A DNA stretch of 24,041 nt from the IMG/VR virus record IMGVR_UViG_3300025671_006884, positions 1 through 24,041 of that record; one strand, 5' to 3'. Positions 1-6,202 of the stretch are shown piece after piece. This stretch comes from a virus. The stretch's first letter is position 1. Every line of letters begins with the position of its first letter. The translations under genes were made by a program, and so were the position numbers. The notes under the pieces were generated by a model, which was not told where the DNA came from, did not search any database, and saw only the letters and a program-made list of their open reading frames with translations.

Positions 1-154
1 GAATCTTTTGACCGTTAGGAAGTCTTACGTAACTGAATGTGAGGAGAGATGCAGACCAAATTAGTACAACAACTTTCACTAAATTACCAAGAACTTCACT
101 CTTATCTTCATCATGGTCCTTTTCTTCGACCTTTGCTTTTGGTTTTCCTAGCAT
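1..154 (-). CDS. Small membrane protein, partial (3' end outside window)
   Basis: An open frame starts with ATG at 154 and runs off the left edge, giving 51 codons. The N-terminus is charged (MLGKPKAKVEEKDHDEDKSE) and is followed by a hydrophobic stretch at about residues 22-42 (LGNLVKVVVLIWSASLLTFS) that could be one membrane span. The N-terminal part would then be a short soluble tail. I do not recognise the family. It follows the terminator at 182-208, so it is probably transcribed separately, and a TCTAAATA motif 22 bases upstream of the ATG resembles a T4-type late promoter. There is no clear Shine-Dalgarno sequence. Confidence 0.6.
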   Translation of the reverse strand, partial: MLGKPKAKVEEKDHDEDKSEVLGNLVKVVVLIWSASLLTFSYVRLPNGQKI

Positions 155-175
155 GGGTAAAAAAATAGGTATAAG

Positions 176-183
176 TATTTAGA
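176..183 (-). promoter_or_regulatory. Possible T4-type late promoter (TCTAAATA)
   Basis: Minus-strand TCTAAATA differs by one base from the T4 late consensus TATAAATA. It sits 22 bases before the ATG at 154, the same spacing as two better matches in this window (10902-10909 and 19895-19902). It also lies just past the U-run of the preceding terminator. Weak on sequence alone. Confidence 0.35.
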
Positions 184-208
184 AAAAAGAGGGTAGTTAT
201 ACCCCCTC
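182..208 (-). terminator. Intrinsic terminator of the hli-petF operon
   Basis: The minus strand shows a 5-bp stem GAGGG/CCCTC (204-208 with 189-193) around a 10-base loop, followed at once by TTTTTT. The upstream arm overlaps the last codons and stop of the 46-residue protein gene. It closes the operon that starts at the promoter at 1511-1540. Confidence 0.7.
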
Positions 209-337
209 AAATACTGGTTGCATTATTCCTTTATCTGGTCCGTCGTCGTCATCAATATCAGAAGACTTAAGTAAAGAAATGATAATACCTAATGTAGCAA
301 TACCCGTAAACACATCTACTAGTGTCTCGGTGGTCAT
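197..337 (-). CDS. 46-aa small membrane-anchored acidic protein
   Basis: The likely start is the ATG at 337, which overlaps the TGA stop of the preceding Hli gene (TGATG), a typical translational-coupling arrangement. A longer reading with no such coupling is possible but would overlap Hli throughout. The 46-residue product has a hydrophobic segment at about residues 7-23 (VDVFTGIATLGIIISLL), then an acidic run (DIDDDDGPD) and a short tail. This suggests one membrane helix with a charged C-terminal side. No family is recognised. As the last gene of the photosynthesis/redox operon it may act at the thylakoid membrane, which is inference from position only. Confidence 0.6.
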   Translation of the reverse strand: MTTETLVDVFTGIATLGIIISLLKSSDIDDDDGPDKGIMQPVFEGV

Positions 338-444
338 CACCAGATGCCTGGAATGATTTGACCTGTGGTTGCATATGCACCCATTGCAGCCATGACACCA
401 ATCATAGCTGCCCATCCATTAATACGTTCTGCACGTTCGTTCAT
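337..444 (-). CDS. hli: High-light-inducible protein (short Hli, 35 aa)
   Basis: A 35-residue single-helix chlorophyll-binding protein of the Hli/Scp family, related to one helix of the plant light-harvesting antenna. Residues 5-16 read AERINGWAAMIG, matching the E-x-x-N-G-x-x-A-M core, where Glu and Asn would ligate chlorophyll. The usual Arg after NG is Trp here. The C-terminus (TTGQIIPGIW) is typical of cyanophage Hlis. It is expected to sit in the thylakoid membrane and protect photosystems during infection. The start at 444 has a good Shine-Dalgarno (AGGAGA, seven bases upstream) and overlaps the stop of the 50-aa gene (ATGA). The gene is too short for most length-filtered gene callers. 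Confidence 0.9.
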   Translation of the reverse strand: MNERAERINGWAAMIGVMAAMGAYATTGQIIPGIW

Positions 445-593
445 TGTTCTTTCTCCTGTTTTGTTTTGTTGTAAATAACGACTCTACCATTTTCGTGACT
501 GAATACAAGTTCATCATCGTGCCCCCAGCAGAGTTCTTCGTATAGGGCATTGAGTTTCTCCATGTCTTCATAGAGTTGATTTGGATTAGGCAT
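441..593 (-). CDS. 50-aa conserved-looking small protein
   Basis: The ATG at 593 gives 50 residues. A longer frame reaches 644 but would bury more of the thioredoxin-like gene. The product is soluble, acidic in the middle and basic at the end. It begins [20 protein letters not shown], has a helical N-terminal half and a strand-like segment ELVFSHENGRVVIYN at about 27-41. No catalytic motif is evident and I do not assign a function. It lies between thioredoxin and Hli and overlaps both, so it is very likely co-translated with them. Confidence 0.65.
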   Translation of the reverse strand: MPNPNQLYEDMEKLNALYEELCWGHDDELVFSHENGRVVIYNKTKQEKEQ

Positions 594-879
594 ACTTGTC
601 AAACATTTTACGAATGTTTTGAGTGATACCCATACCACCGACAAACTCTTCTAGTTTAATACCATCAGAGTCTGTCACGATTAGAACTGGAGTTGCGGTA
701 ACCCCATACTTTTTCGCCATATCAAGATTCTCTTGAGGGATGGGAGTATCACTTACGTCTTCAAGGTCAATCTTTTCAATGATATTGGTACGTTCGTCAT
801 TAATAGAACGAAAGTATTTCTCAACAAGCATACAAGGACCACAAGAATCCTTTGAAAAAAGATAGAACTTGTTCGTCAC
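586..879 (-). CDS. Thioredoxin-like protein
   Basis: A 97-residue thioredoxin-fold protein with the active-site motif C13-G-P-C16 near the N-terminus and the cis-proline segment TATP at 61-64, as in thioredoxins and glutaredoxins. It would reduce disulfides in host or phage proteins, and in a cyanobacterium its electrons normally come from photosynthetic ferredoxin. The start is GTG at 879, overlapping the stop of petF (GTGA), with GAGGA six bases upstream. No in-frame ATG lies nearby. The adjacent ferredoxin gene suggests a linked redox role, but a ferredoxin-thioredoxin reductase partner would have to come from the host. The exact subfamily (thioredoxin or glutaredoxin-like) is not settled. 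Confidence 0.85.
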   Translation of the reverse strand: MTNKFYLFSKDSCGPCMLVEKYFRSINDERTNIIEKIDLEDVSDTPIPQENLDMAKKYGVTATPVLIVTDSDGIKLEEFVGGMGITQNIRKMFDKYA

Positions 880-1169
880 AGATTTTCCTCTTGTTCAGAA
901 AGAATCACACAATCACTGGTAGGATATGCAACACAAGTCAGAATAAATCCTTCTTCCATCTGTTCATCATCAAGGAAGGATTGTTCTTCGTTATCAACAG
1001 TACCACTTACCAGCTTACCAGCACATGCTGAACACGCACCAGCCTTACATGAGTAGGGAAGGTCTACACCTGCCTCCTCACCTGCTTCAAGGATATACTG
1101 ATCATCAGCACACTCAAACTTTGACTCGGTTCCATCAGGGGATTGGATGGTGATGCTGTAAATTGCCAT
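876..1169 (-). CDS. petF: Plant-type [2Fe-2S] ferredoxin
   Basis: A 97-residue ferredoxin with the canonical cluster ligands C41-x4-C46-x2-C49-x29-C79. The length equals that of cyanobacterial PetF. It accepts electrons from photosystem I and passes them to reductases. In cyanophages it may divert electrons to phage-encoded enzymes or to the ferredoxin-dependent supply of ribonucleotide reductase. The ATG at 1169 overlaps the stop of the 28-aa peptide gene (TAATG). It lies between that gene and thioredoxin in one operon under the promoter at 1511-1540. Confidence 0.95.
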   Translation of the reverse strand: MAIYSITIQSPDGTESKFECADDQYILEAGEEAGVDLPYSCKAGACSACAGKLVSGTVDNEEQSFLDDEQMEEGFILTCVAYPTSDCVILSEQEENL

Positions 1170-1255
1170 TAGTAAGTCTCAGATAGTTGTTCTACAGAAT
1201 ACGCCAGTAACACAAAGAAGGCGATACTAGTAATTGTAAAGAGAGTTGAAGTCAT
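1169..1255 (-). CDS. 28-aa single-span membrane peptide
   Basis: ATG at 1255, TAA at 1171-1169, 28 residues. Residues 5-19 ([15 protein letters not shown]) form a plausible membrane helix, followed by a short polar tail ending SETY. A good Shine-Dalgarno (GAGGT, seven bases upstream) overlaps the stop of the upstream Hli gene, and the stop overlaps the petF start. This spacing supports a real gene despite its size. Small single-span subunits are common in photosynthetic complexes, but I do not match it to a named one. Confidence 0.7.
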   Translation of the reverse strand: MTSTLFTITSIAFFVLLAYSVEQLSETY

Positions 1256-1263
1256 TGTCAACC

Positions 1264-1482
1264 TCAGAATCCAAATGCACCAAAGAAGAAGACACTGCCT
1301 GAAGTTGCATACGATACAACAGCAGCGACAAAACCAAGCATGGCAACACGACCATTCAGTTTTTCTGCCTTCTCGTTGTGGCTTTCAATACCATAACGAT
1401 CAAGGTCTTCCTTGGACATGTACATGGTTGGCTCAGAAGCAAACATATTTTGTTGGCCTCTTTCATTAGTTGTAACTGTCAT
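1264..1482 (-). CDS. hli: High-light-inducible protein (72 aa)
   Basis: A 72-residue Hli/Scp protein. It has a soluble N-terminal part of about 35 residues, then the chlorophyll-binding core AEKLNGRVAMLGF at 39-51 with E40, N43 and R45, and the rest of one membrane helix. The C-terminus (SVFFFGAFGF) is unusually aromatic. It is expected in the thylakoid, protecting photosystems from excess light during infection. The ATG at 1482 has a strong Shine-Dalgarno (AAGGAGA, six bases upstream). It is the first gene after the promoter at 1511-1540 and heads the operon, and a second, shorter Hli lies four genes downstream. Confidence 0.92.
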   Translation of the reverse strand: MTVTTNERGQQNMFASEPTMYMSKEDLDRYGIESHNEKAEKLNGRVAMLGFVAAVVSYATSGSVFFFGAFGF

Positions 1483-1510
1483 CGTCTTCTCCTTTATGAA
1501 GTATTGTTAC

Positions 1511-1540
1511 ATTATATATAATTTCTTAACATTTTGTCAA
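1511..1540 (-). promoter_or_regulatory. Sigma70-type (early) promoter of the hli-petF operon
   Basis: The minus strand carries TTGACA (1540-1535) and TATAAT (1516-1511), both perfect consensus hexamers, separated by 18 bases. The expected start of transcription, near 1504, is about 20 bases before the hli ATG. This should be recognised by host RNA polymerase at once after infection. Confidence 0.88.
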
Positions 1541-1544
1541 GTGG

Positions 1545-1727
1545 TCAGTCAGTGAACTGACACACATCAGACCTTCTACAAAATTGTTTCACGTAACCAT
1601 GAACATCCTTTTCCATGGAATGATGTGCATGATTATGAACCACTCCTATTAGGATTAGGACACCAACAATAACCAAATTAAAACAGGTTACTGGACTTGA
1701 AATAATTTTAAAAAAACTTTCTTTCAT
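1545..1727 (-). CDS. Possible small membrane protein, 60 aa
   Basis: An open frame of 60 residues from ATG 1727 has a hydrophobic segment at about 17-30 (NLVIVGVLILIGVV) followed by a histidine-rich turn (HNHAHH) and two cysteines near the C-terminus. This composition is protein-like. However, the ATG falls directly after the U-run of the terminator at 1728-1751 and has no Shine-Dalgarno, and the frame ends just before the promoter at 1540. It could be translated from read-through transcripts, or it may be a relic. No family is recognised. Confidence 0.45.
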   Translation of the reverse strand: MKESFFKIISSPVTCFNLVIVGVLILIGVVHNHAHHSMEKDVHGYVKQFCRRSDVCQFTD

Positions 1728-1751
1728 AAAAAAAGAGGGTCTTAGACCCTC
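1728..1751 (-). terminator. Intrinsic terminator after the beta-barrel-like gene
   Basis: A perfect 7-bp stem GAGGGTC/GACCCTC (1751-1745 with 1741-1735) closes on a 3-base loop and is followed by seven T on the minus strand. It lies 28 bases after the stop of the 124-residue secreted protein gene. Confidence 0.88.
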
Positions 1752-1778
1752 TAATTATATCAGTTACTGATTTAGATA

Positions 1779-2153
1779 TCAGAAGCTGTACTTAACACCC
1801 AGTTTGCCACCAGCATTCAGGCTGTCAAAGTCACCACCGTCAGTGGTGGTAGCAGACAGTTCTGCATATGCACCCAGTTTCTCGGTCAGAGCTGCAGAAG
1901 CACCGATCTTACCAGAGAACTCAGTCTCAGCTTCTTCACCGTCAAGGGAAACGATGGAAGGACCGCCTTGGACATACCATGCAGCATCTTCACCCAGTTC
2001 GCCTTCGTAGCCGACGTGCAGGTCGGTTACAGCACCAGTGTAGTCATCACCAGCCCAGCCAGCGTTGGTTTCAACGTTGACATAGGGACCTGCAACAGCA
2101 GCGCCGGCGGACATGGACAGAGCAGCAGCAGCTGCGAATACAGATTTAATCAT
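1779..2153 (-). CDS. Small secreted beta-barrel-like (porin-like) protein
   Basis: 124 residues. The N-terminus MIKSVFAAAAALSMSAGAAVA is a typical signal peptide with predicted cleavage after AVA at residue 21. The mature part has alternating polar and hydrophobic residues, many Gly, Ala and acidic residues, and ends in Phe (GVKYSF), as outer-membrane barrels do. The mature part is about 100 residues, small for a full porin, so it may be a single small barrel or a virion surface protein. Weak AGG-type Shine-Dalgarno. It has its own leader, promoters (2294-2327) and terminator, so it is an independent unit, and its base composition (more GC, Ala/Gly-rich) differs from the flanking genes. Host outer-membrane origin is possible. 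The function is not established from the sequence. Confidence 0.75.
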   Translation of the reverse strand: MIKSVFAAAAALSMSAGAAVAGPYVNVETNAGWAGDDYTGAVTDLHVGYEGELGEDAAWYVQGGPSIVSLDGEEAETEFSGKIGASAALTEKLGAYAELSATTTDGGDFDSLNAGGKLGVKYSF

Positions 2154-2199
2154 TTGAAATACCTCGATTTTTCTCGTAGAGCTTACCTACGGATGTAAA

Positions 2200-2289
2200 A
2201 GGACTCGACTTGTCCTTGTTTGATTCACAAACTTTTGCGAGTAGTTGAGGCTTAGTTTGTTACTATTCGTGAAGTTTGTCCCTCACGAA
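2200..2289 (-). other. Structured 5' leader of the beta-barrel-like gene
   Basis: Between the promoter and the ATG at 2153 the transcript can form a 7-bp hairpin (TTCGTGA 2289-2283 with TCACGAA 2272-2266, 10-base loop) and a 5-bp hairpin (AGGAC/GTCCT, 2216-2212 with 2204-2200). The leader is about 135 bases, long for this compact genome, which suggests a role in mRNA stability or translation. No known riboswitch is recognised. Confidence 0.4.
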
Positions 2290-2293
2290 TGTT

Positions 2294-2301
2294 TATTTAT
2301 A
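2294..2301 (-). promoter_or_regulatory. T4-type late promoter motif TATAAATA
   Basis: A perfect minus-strand TATAAATA, the T4 gp55-dependent late consensus. It is fused to the -10 (TAGTAT) of the sigma70-type promoter at 2299-2327, so both may use nearly the same start about 135 bases before the ATG at 2153. Confidence 0.55.
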
Positions 2302-2327
2302 CTAACTCAACCCTCGAAGTTTGTCAA
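2299..2327 (-). promoter_or_regulatory. Sigma70-type promoter of the beta-barrel-like gene
   Basis: Minus-strand TTGACA (2327-2322) and TAGTAT (2304-2299) with a 17-base spacer. The -35 overlaps the stop codon of the GT25 gene, so the beta-barrel-like gene can be expressed apart from the glycan operon. Confidence 0.7.
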
Positions 2328-3124
2328 CCCCCTTGTTGGGGTTGTACGTTAGATGGATCGGATACCCGACCCAGATATGGATTGAAGTCCATCAACTCAG
2401 TGATTTCCATCTGAGCTCCAGTTTGTGACCAGAAGTTAAACTGAGCCTGATAGTTGCTCTTGTGGAATACCTCCACATGGTCTTGGTGAATACTGGAGCC
2501 TAGATCGGTTTTGTATAACAAAAGAGGAATGGCGTAAGTGTTACCAGAATTGTAGATAAGATCATCTGCAACAGGTCTTGGTCTTACATCATTATCAAGT
2601 TTGTACTTGTCACCACGACAGTGAAGACGAATCAGTTTCTCTGCGTGATGACGAGTGATAATATAACATGCGGTAGAGAATTCATTCACAAAACGTTTAT
2701 GAATTCTGATGTGAACATCACCAGTACAGATGATTGAGATTTGAGTGACATCCCAATCATATGGAATCTTACTAAAGAAATCCCTCCATGTAAAGTTCCA
2801 GAACCTGACCAGATCAAGTTCACAATCATCTTCCATCATGATTGCGTATGGTTCACCACTATCGTAGAACTCTTTGATAGCCTTGAGGTGAGAGGTCACA
2901 CAACCGATCTCACCAGGTGAACACATGTCAGGGTACCTACCCTTCAGAATGTGTCCCAGATCGTCTTCTCGACCATCGTAAGCAGACACACGGGTATAGT
3001 TAGTAATCTCCCAGTACTTGAACTGATCCTCCATGTACTTCCATCTCTCAGGTTGTCCGTCGAGATTGATACAATAGATCTTCGGAAGACCTTGAAGTTT
3101 GAATACGGCTTTGTTTCTATCCAT
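2324..3124 (-). CDS. Glycosyltransferase family 25 (LPS type)
   Basis: 266 residues from ATG 3124, which overlaps the stop of the upstream fucosyltransferase-like gene (TAATG). An ATG five codons earlier is possible but less coupled. GT25 enzymes add sugars, often beta-galactose, to LPS cores. Signatures are INLDGQPERW at 19-28, GEIGCVTSH at 71-79 and the metal-binding MEDDCE at 97-102, in the family order and spacing. It is cytoplasmic or membrane-associated, with no signal peptide. It is the last gene of the 21-gene glycan operon. The final codons form a GC-rich hairpin (2343-2326) without a U-run. The donor and acceptor sugars cannot be read from the sequence. Confidence 0.88.
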   Translation of the reverse strand: MDRNKAVFKLQGLPKIYCINLDGQPERWKYMEDQFKYWEITNYTRVSAYDGREDDLGHILKGRYPDMCSPGEIGCVTSHLKAIKEFYDSGEPYAIMMEDDCELDLVRFWNFTWRDFFSKIPYDWDVTQISIICTGDVHIRIHKRFVNEFSTACYIITRHHAEKLIRLHCRGDKYKLDNDVRPRPVADDLIYNSGNTYAIPLLLYKTDLGSSIHQDHVEVFHKSNYQAQFNFWSQTGAQMEITELMDFNPYLGRVSDPSNVQPQQGG

Positions 3125-3918
3125 TACAGTATTTCCCAATGGTCAGGGTACAAATCTTTAGTGTCTAAGTGGGCATTGTTTGGTCCAAACCATTTGGAAG
3201 GAGCAATGACTCTACCACAGTTTGCCAACCATGCACCCCACCATGAGAATGTAGAGTTGGCAATGATAAAGTCACTACACTGTGTCATCAGGTACAGATC
3301 ATGATAGGAACTGTTGCCCTCAGACAGAAGGAATCTATCTGGTTTGAATAGTTCTTGAGAACAAGCCCAGAATGGGTCATCAGTGAATAAAACTACTTCC
3401 CTGTCTGGGTCAAACTTACTCAAGGCTTTCTCGTACCATTCAAGAGAAAGGTTGTGGTGATTACCACTATTGATCAGAAAGTCTCCCCTACGAATGTGTA
3501 AAGCAATGGGACTTTGATCGAATACCTCATCAACGATTGGCTCAGACTCTCCTTGAATCGTAGAGTTGAACTTAAAGTCTTGACGGATAGTGTCTTCAAT
3601 ATGCTTGAAGTATTTCTCCGTCTGAAAGAAACCGAACAGACTAACATTGTCTGGACAGGTTTCAAATAGATCCTCGTTGAAATGGAACCCGTTCTCCTGA
3701 ACGACCGACCCACCTATCATACCACGTTGACAGTGGATCGTAAAGGGGTTGTCCAGTTCGATCTTGAGATAGTTACCAATCCCATCATGAAAGACTTCAT
3801 CATGGTCAGGGATACACATATCGTATCCACGATTTGCAGCAATACCTTTTGTTGCAGCATACTGGAACATCTGGTTTCCAAGTTGTCCAGCCTTACCAAG
3901 ATAATCAAATCCAATCAT
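3124..3918 (-). CDS. Alpha-1,2-fucosyltransferase-like glycosyltransferase (GT11)
   Basis: 264 residues. GT11 enzymes move L-fucose from GDP-fucose onto a galactose acceptor. The N-terminal motif GQLGNQMFQYA at 11-21, the donor-binding H141-I-R-R-G-D146 and the C-terminal ANSTFSWWGAWLA at 220-232 are all intact and in family order. The start overlaps the end of the SDR gene by 14 bases. Because a GDP-mannose 3,5-epimerase is encoded in the same operon and no GDP-fucose synthase is seen, GDP-L-galactose is an alternative donor (inference). Confidence 0.9.
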   Translation of the reverse strand: MIGFDYLGKAGQLGNQMFQYAATKGIAANRGYDMCIPDHDEVFHDGIGNYLKIELDNPFTIHCQRGMIGGSVVQENGFHFNEDLFETCPDNVSLFGFFQTEKYFKHIEDTIRQDFKFNSTIQGESEPIVDEVFDQSPIALHIRRGDFLINSGNHHNLSLEWYEKALSKFDPDREVVLFTDDPFWACSQELFKPDRFLLSEGNSSYHDLYLMTQCSDFIIANSTFSWWGAWLANCGRVIAPSKWFGPNNAHLDTKDLYPDHWEIL

Positions 3919-4753
3919 TTTTCATGTCGTTGAATACTTTTGCGATACCATCCTGAAGATTGGTCTTTGGTAACCACCAACCCATAATGTAATTATTGGC
4001 TTCGTTTCTCTTGTCAAGTTGAACACTATCCTTGGCAAGACCAGGATGAATCTTAATGGGTCTACCAATCAGATTAAATTGACCCATGATAATCTGTGCA
4101 ACTTCCTTGATACTAGAAGAATTGAATGATGTGATGTGAAGAGGATCTTCTGGTTTGAAGTCAGTGTAATTATCCATCACTGTTTCAAGTGCTTCACAAC
4201 AGTCTTCAGCATACAGGAACTGACGTTCTTCTGTACCATCAGTCATCATATCAAAGTCACCATGTTCAAATCCCTTACGAATAAAGTCTGTAATGACGTG
4301 TGACTTGTCATGGTCTTTCTCAATACCATAGACATTCCAGAACTTCACAATCAGACCATTGAGGGACTTGGTATACAACTCACCAAGTTTCTTTGCAGCA
4401 CCGTAAGGTGAGTAAGACATGTTACTCATCTGTGACGAAGCAAACACAAATCTCTTATTATACTTCTCAAGAAGACCAAATACATTGACCATCATCCTTG
4501 CATTATTATCAAGGAACTTGAATGTGTGTTGATACTTCTTTAGGTATCGTGAACCACCAACATCAAACGCGAGGAAGAAAACAAAGTCTGCTTTCTCAAC
4601 CTCACGTTCAAGATTATGATTTGGAATTTGTGTCAAGTCATGACCATGATGTTTGGCAATATCAAACTCAATAACTTCATGACCCTTACGTGTCAAGTAG
4701 TCAGTCAGGTATGCACCGATCTGACCACTCGAACCAAGGTTTAATACTCTCAT
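3905..4753 (-). CDS. NAD-dependent sugar epimerase/dehydratase (extended SDR)
   Basis: 282 residues with a Rossmann fold. The dinucleotide-binding motif GSSGQIG is at 7-13, a serine-rich strand ASSQMS at 105-110 supplies the catalytic Ser, and the catalytic pair is Y117-G-A-A-K121. This is the family that epimerises, dehydrates or reduces nucleotide-linked sugars. The motif GSSGQIG, rather than GGAGFIG, sets it apart from the GalE and RmlB members of the operon. The substrate is unknown. It starts with an ATGA overlap with talC and continues into the GT11 gene. Confidence 0.85.
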   Translation of the reverse strand: MRVLNLGSSGQIGAYLTDYLTRKGHEVIEFDIAKHHGHDLTQIPNHNLEREVEKADFVFFLAFDVGGSRYLKKYQHTFKFLDNNARMMVNVFGLLEKYNKRFVFASSQMSNMSYSPYGAAKKLGELYTKSLNGLIVKFWNVYGIEKDHDKSHVITDFIRKGFEHGDFDMMTDGTEERQFLYAEDCCEALETVMDNYTDFKPEDPLHITSFNSSSIKEVAQIIMGQFNLIGRPIKIHPGLAKDSVQLDKRNEANNYIMGWWLPKTNLQDGIAKVFNDMKNDWI

Positions 4754-5400
4754 ACACCCTCTTTAAATTTCTTCCAATCGTTATCAAATATTTCCAGTCC
4801 CTTATCAGTCAGTACATGATCGTACATCTGGTCGAAGACCTTAGGTGGCATTGTTACCACTTCAGCACCATTATACCATGACCTAACAGCCCGTTGTACA
4901 CTACGAATAGAAGCAGACAAGACCTGTGTACGGATACCATGGATACGATACAGTTCACTGATTGATCTAACGACTTCCAGACCTGCAACAGATTGATCAT
5001 CCAATCGACCAACGAAAGGCGAAACATATGCAGCACCAGCCTTGGCAGCAAGAATGGCCTGCGATGTACAGAAGATCAATGTGACATTGACACGAATTCC
5101 ATTCTTAGATAGTTCCTTACAAGCAAGAAGGCCATCACGGGTACAAGGTACTTTGATTGTTGCCACTGACCCAAACTTCTCAGACAGTCTTTCACCCTCT
5201 CTGAGCATCTCCTGAGCGTCTCCAATGACCTCCATACTGATGTCTTTAACACCAAGATCTTTCAGTTTCTGGTAAACCTCATCAGGATCCTGACCATTCT
5301 TCATGATCAATGTGGGGTTAGTTGTGACTCCATCAATCAGTCCAGTTGCGAAATACTTCTCAATTGTTTCTGTATCAGCAGTGTCAAGAAAAATTCTCAT
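4750..5400 (-). CDS. talC: Transaldolase, TalC type
   Basis: 216 residues, the length of the small TalC/FSA family. Transaldolase moves a dihydroxyacetone unit between pentose-phosphate pathway sugars. The Schiff-base lysine is K83 in ATIKVPCT, with VTTNPT at 25-30 and VSPFVGR at 126-132. Two residues that separate transaldolases from fructose-6-phosphate aldolase are of the transaldolase kind: E57 (Gln in E. coli FSA) and F129 (Tyr131 in FSA). This marks it as a transaldolase by established family knowledge. TalC is a known cyanophage auxiliary metabolic gene, but here it is embedded between glycosyltransferase genes rather than with photosynthesis genes. It overlaps its upstream neighbour by 17 bases and its downstream neighbour by an ATGA. 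Confidence 0.93.
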   Translation of the reverse strand: MRIFLDTADTETIEKYFATGLIDGVTTNPTLIMKNGQDPDEVYQKLKDLGVKDISMEVIGDAQEMLREGERLSEKFGSVATIKVPCTRDGLLACKELSKNGIRVNVTLIFCTSQAILAAKAGAAYVSPFVGRLDDQSVAGLEVVRSISELYRIHGIRTQVLSASIRSVQRAVRSWYNGAEVVTMPPKVFDQMYDHVLTDKGLEIFDNDWKKFKEGV

Positions 5401-6202
5401 AGTATTTTTTCAGATAGGTTTGTTTTGAATAGTACTCCATTAGTTGTTCTTTGTTCATCTGTTGAATCTTCTCCCACTCTGACATGTTAGATGCCATGTG
5501 AGGATTAGTGAACCAAGAGTTTGCACCACGTGCATGTTCAAGGTGATAAATGTAATCAGGTATCCTTCCTACTTTATAACCAAGTGTAGTATATCTATAA
5601 TACCTTTCTTTGTCCTCTGGAGCATATGCTTTGAAGTTCTCATTCTCCATACCACCTTTAATATAGTCAGACCTTCTAAAGAACTGAACCCAACCAAAGT
5701 CGGAGTCATGAATCTTAGAGTTTGATTTTAAGATAGCATAGTCACATGATTCTAGGAAGTCTGAAACAACATCATCAGTCGCCTTTACTTGATACTGGAA
5801 CATTCCCTGTCCATATGGATAAACCACATCGTAAATACCATCCATGATACCTTGATATGCCATCACATATGAATTGATAGGAAGGATTGCATCACAGTCA
5901 TAGTTGACCACAATCTCAGTATCAGCTTCCATAATCATTTCATTGAGAACCTTCTGTCTGTGAAACAGTGGTTCGTCACTCTGTTCAAAGATGTGTTTGA
6001 CTTTTACATCAACATCTAGAATCTCTTTTAAAATAGGAAGGGCATCCCTTTCAAAGACAGACTCTGAATCAACTTCCTTAATGATGATGTTGGTATCAAA
6101 GTTCTCTAAAAGAAATGCCGTAGTTGTAATTACATTCCTCAACCTATCAGGTGATTCGATTCTGATAGGAATAATAAATGTTGCTTGACTGAGGTCTATC
6201 AT
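5384..6202 (-). CDS. GT-A glycosyltransferase (GT2/GT27-like)
   Basis: 272 residues. The N-terminal strand TFIIPIRIESPDR at 8-20 resembles nucleotide-binding starts of family 2 transferases. D102-C-D104 in NYDCDAIL fits the metal-binding DxD. The later APEDKERYYR at 194-203, followed by a histidine-containing HLEH, resembles the acidic acceptor/metal site of galactosyltransferase C-terminal domains. No membrane segments are seen. Donor and acceptor are unknown. It sits between the GalE-like epimerase and talC with short overlaps, so it is part of the operon. Confidence 0.8.
   Translation of the reverse strand: MIDLSQATFIIPIRIESPDRLRNVITTTAFLLENFDTNIIIKEVDSESVFERDALPILKEILDVDVKVKHIFEQSDEPLFHRQKVLNEMIMEADTEIVVNYDCDAILPINSYVMAYQGIMDGIYDVVYPYGQGMFQYQVKATDDVVSDFLESCDYAILKSNSKIHDSDFGWVQFFRRSDYIKGGMENENFKAYAPEDKERYYRYTTLGYKVGRIPDYIYHLEHARGANSWFTNPHMASNMSEWEKIQQMNKEQLMEYYSKQTYLKKYYENFS

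Noticed and set aside
1804-2198. Several plus-strand frames opposite the beta-barrel-like gene
   Set aside because: They are products of the GC-rich, repetitive codon use of the minus-strand gene. No Shine-Dalgarno, no protein-like pattern.
2326-2343. Hairpin AACCCC/GGGGTT at the end of the glycan operon as a terminator
   Set aside because: A 6-bp stem is present but no U-run follows on the minus strand, so standard termination is unlikely.
2951-3304. Plus-strand frame of 117 codons
   Set aside because: It lies over the GT25 and GT11 genes, which have intact family motifs. Its product has no recognisable domain.
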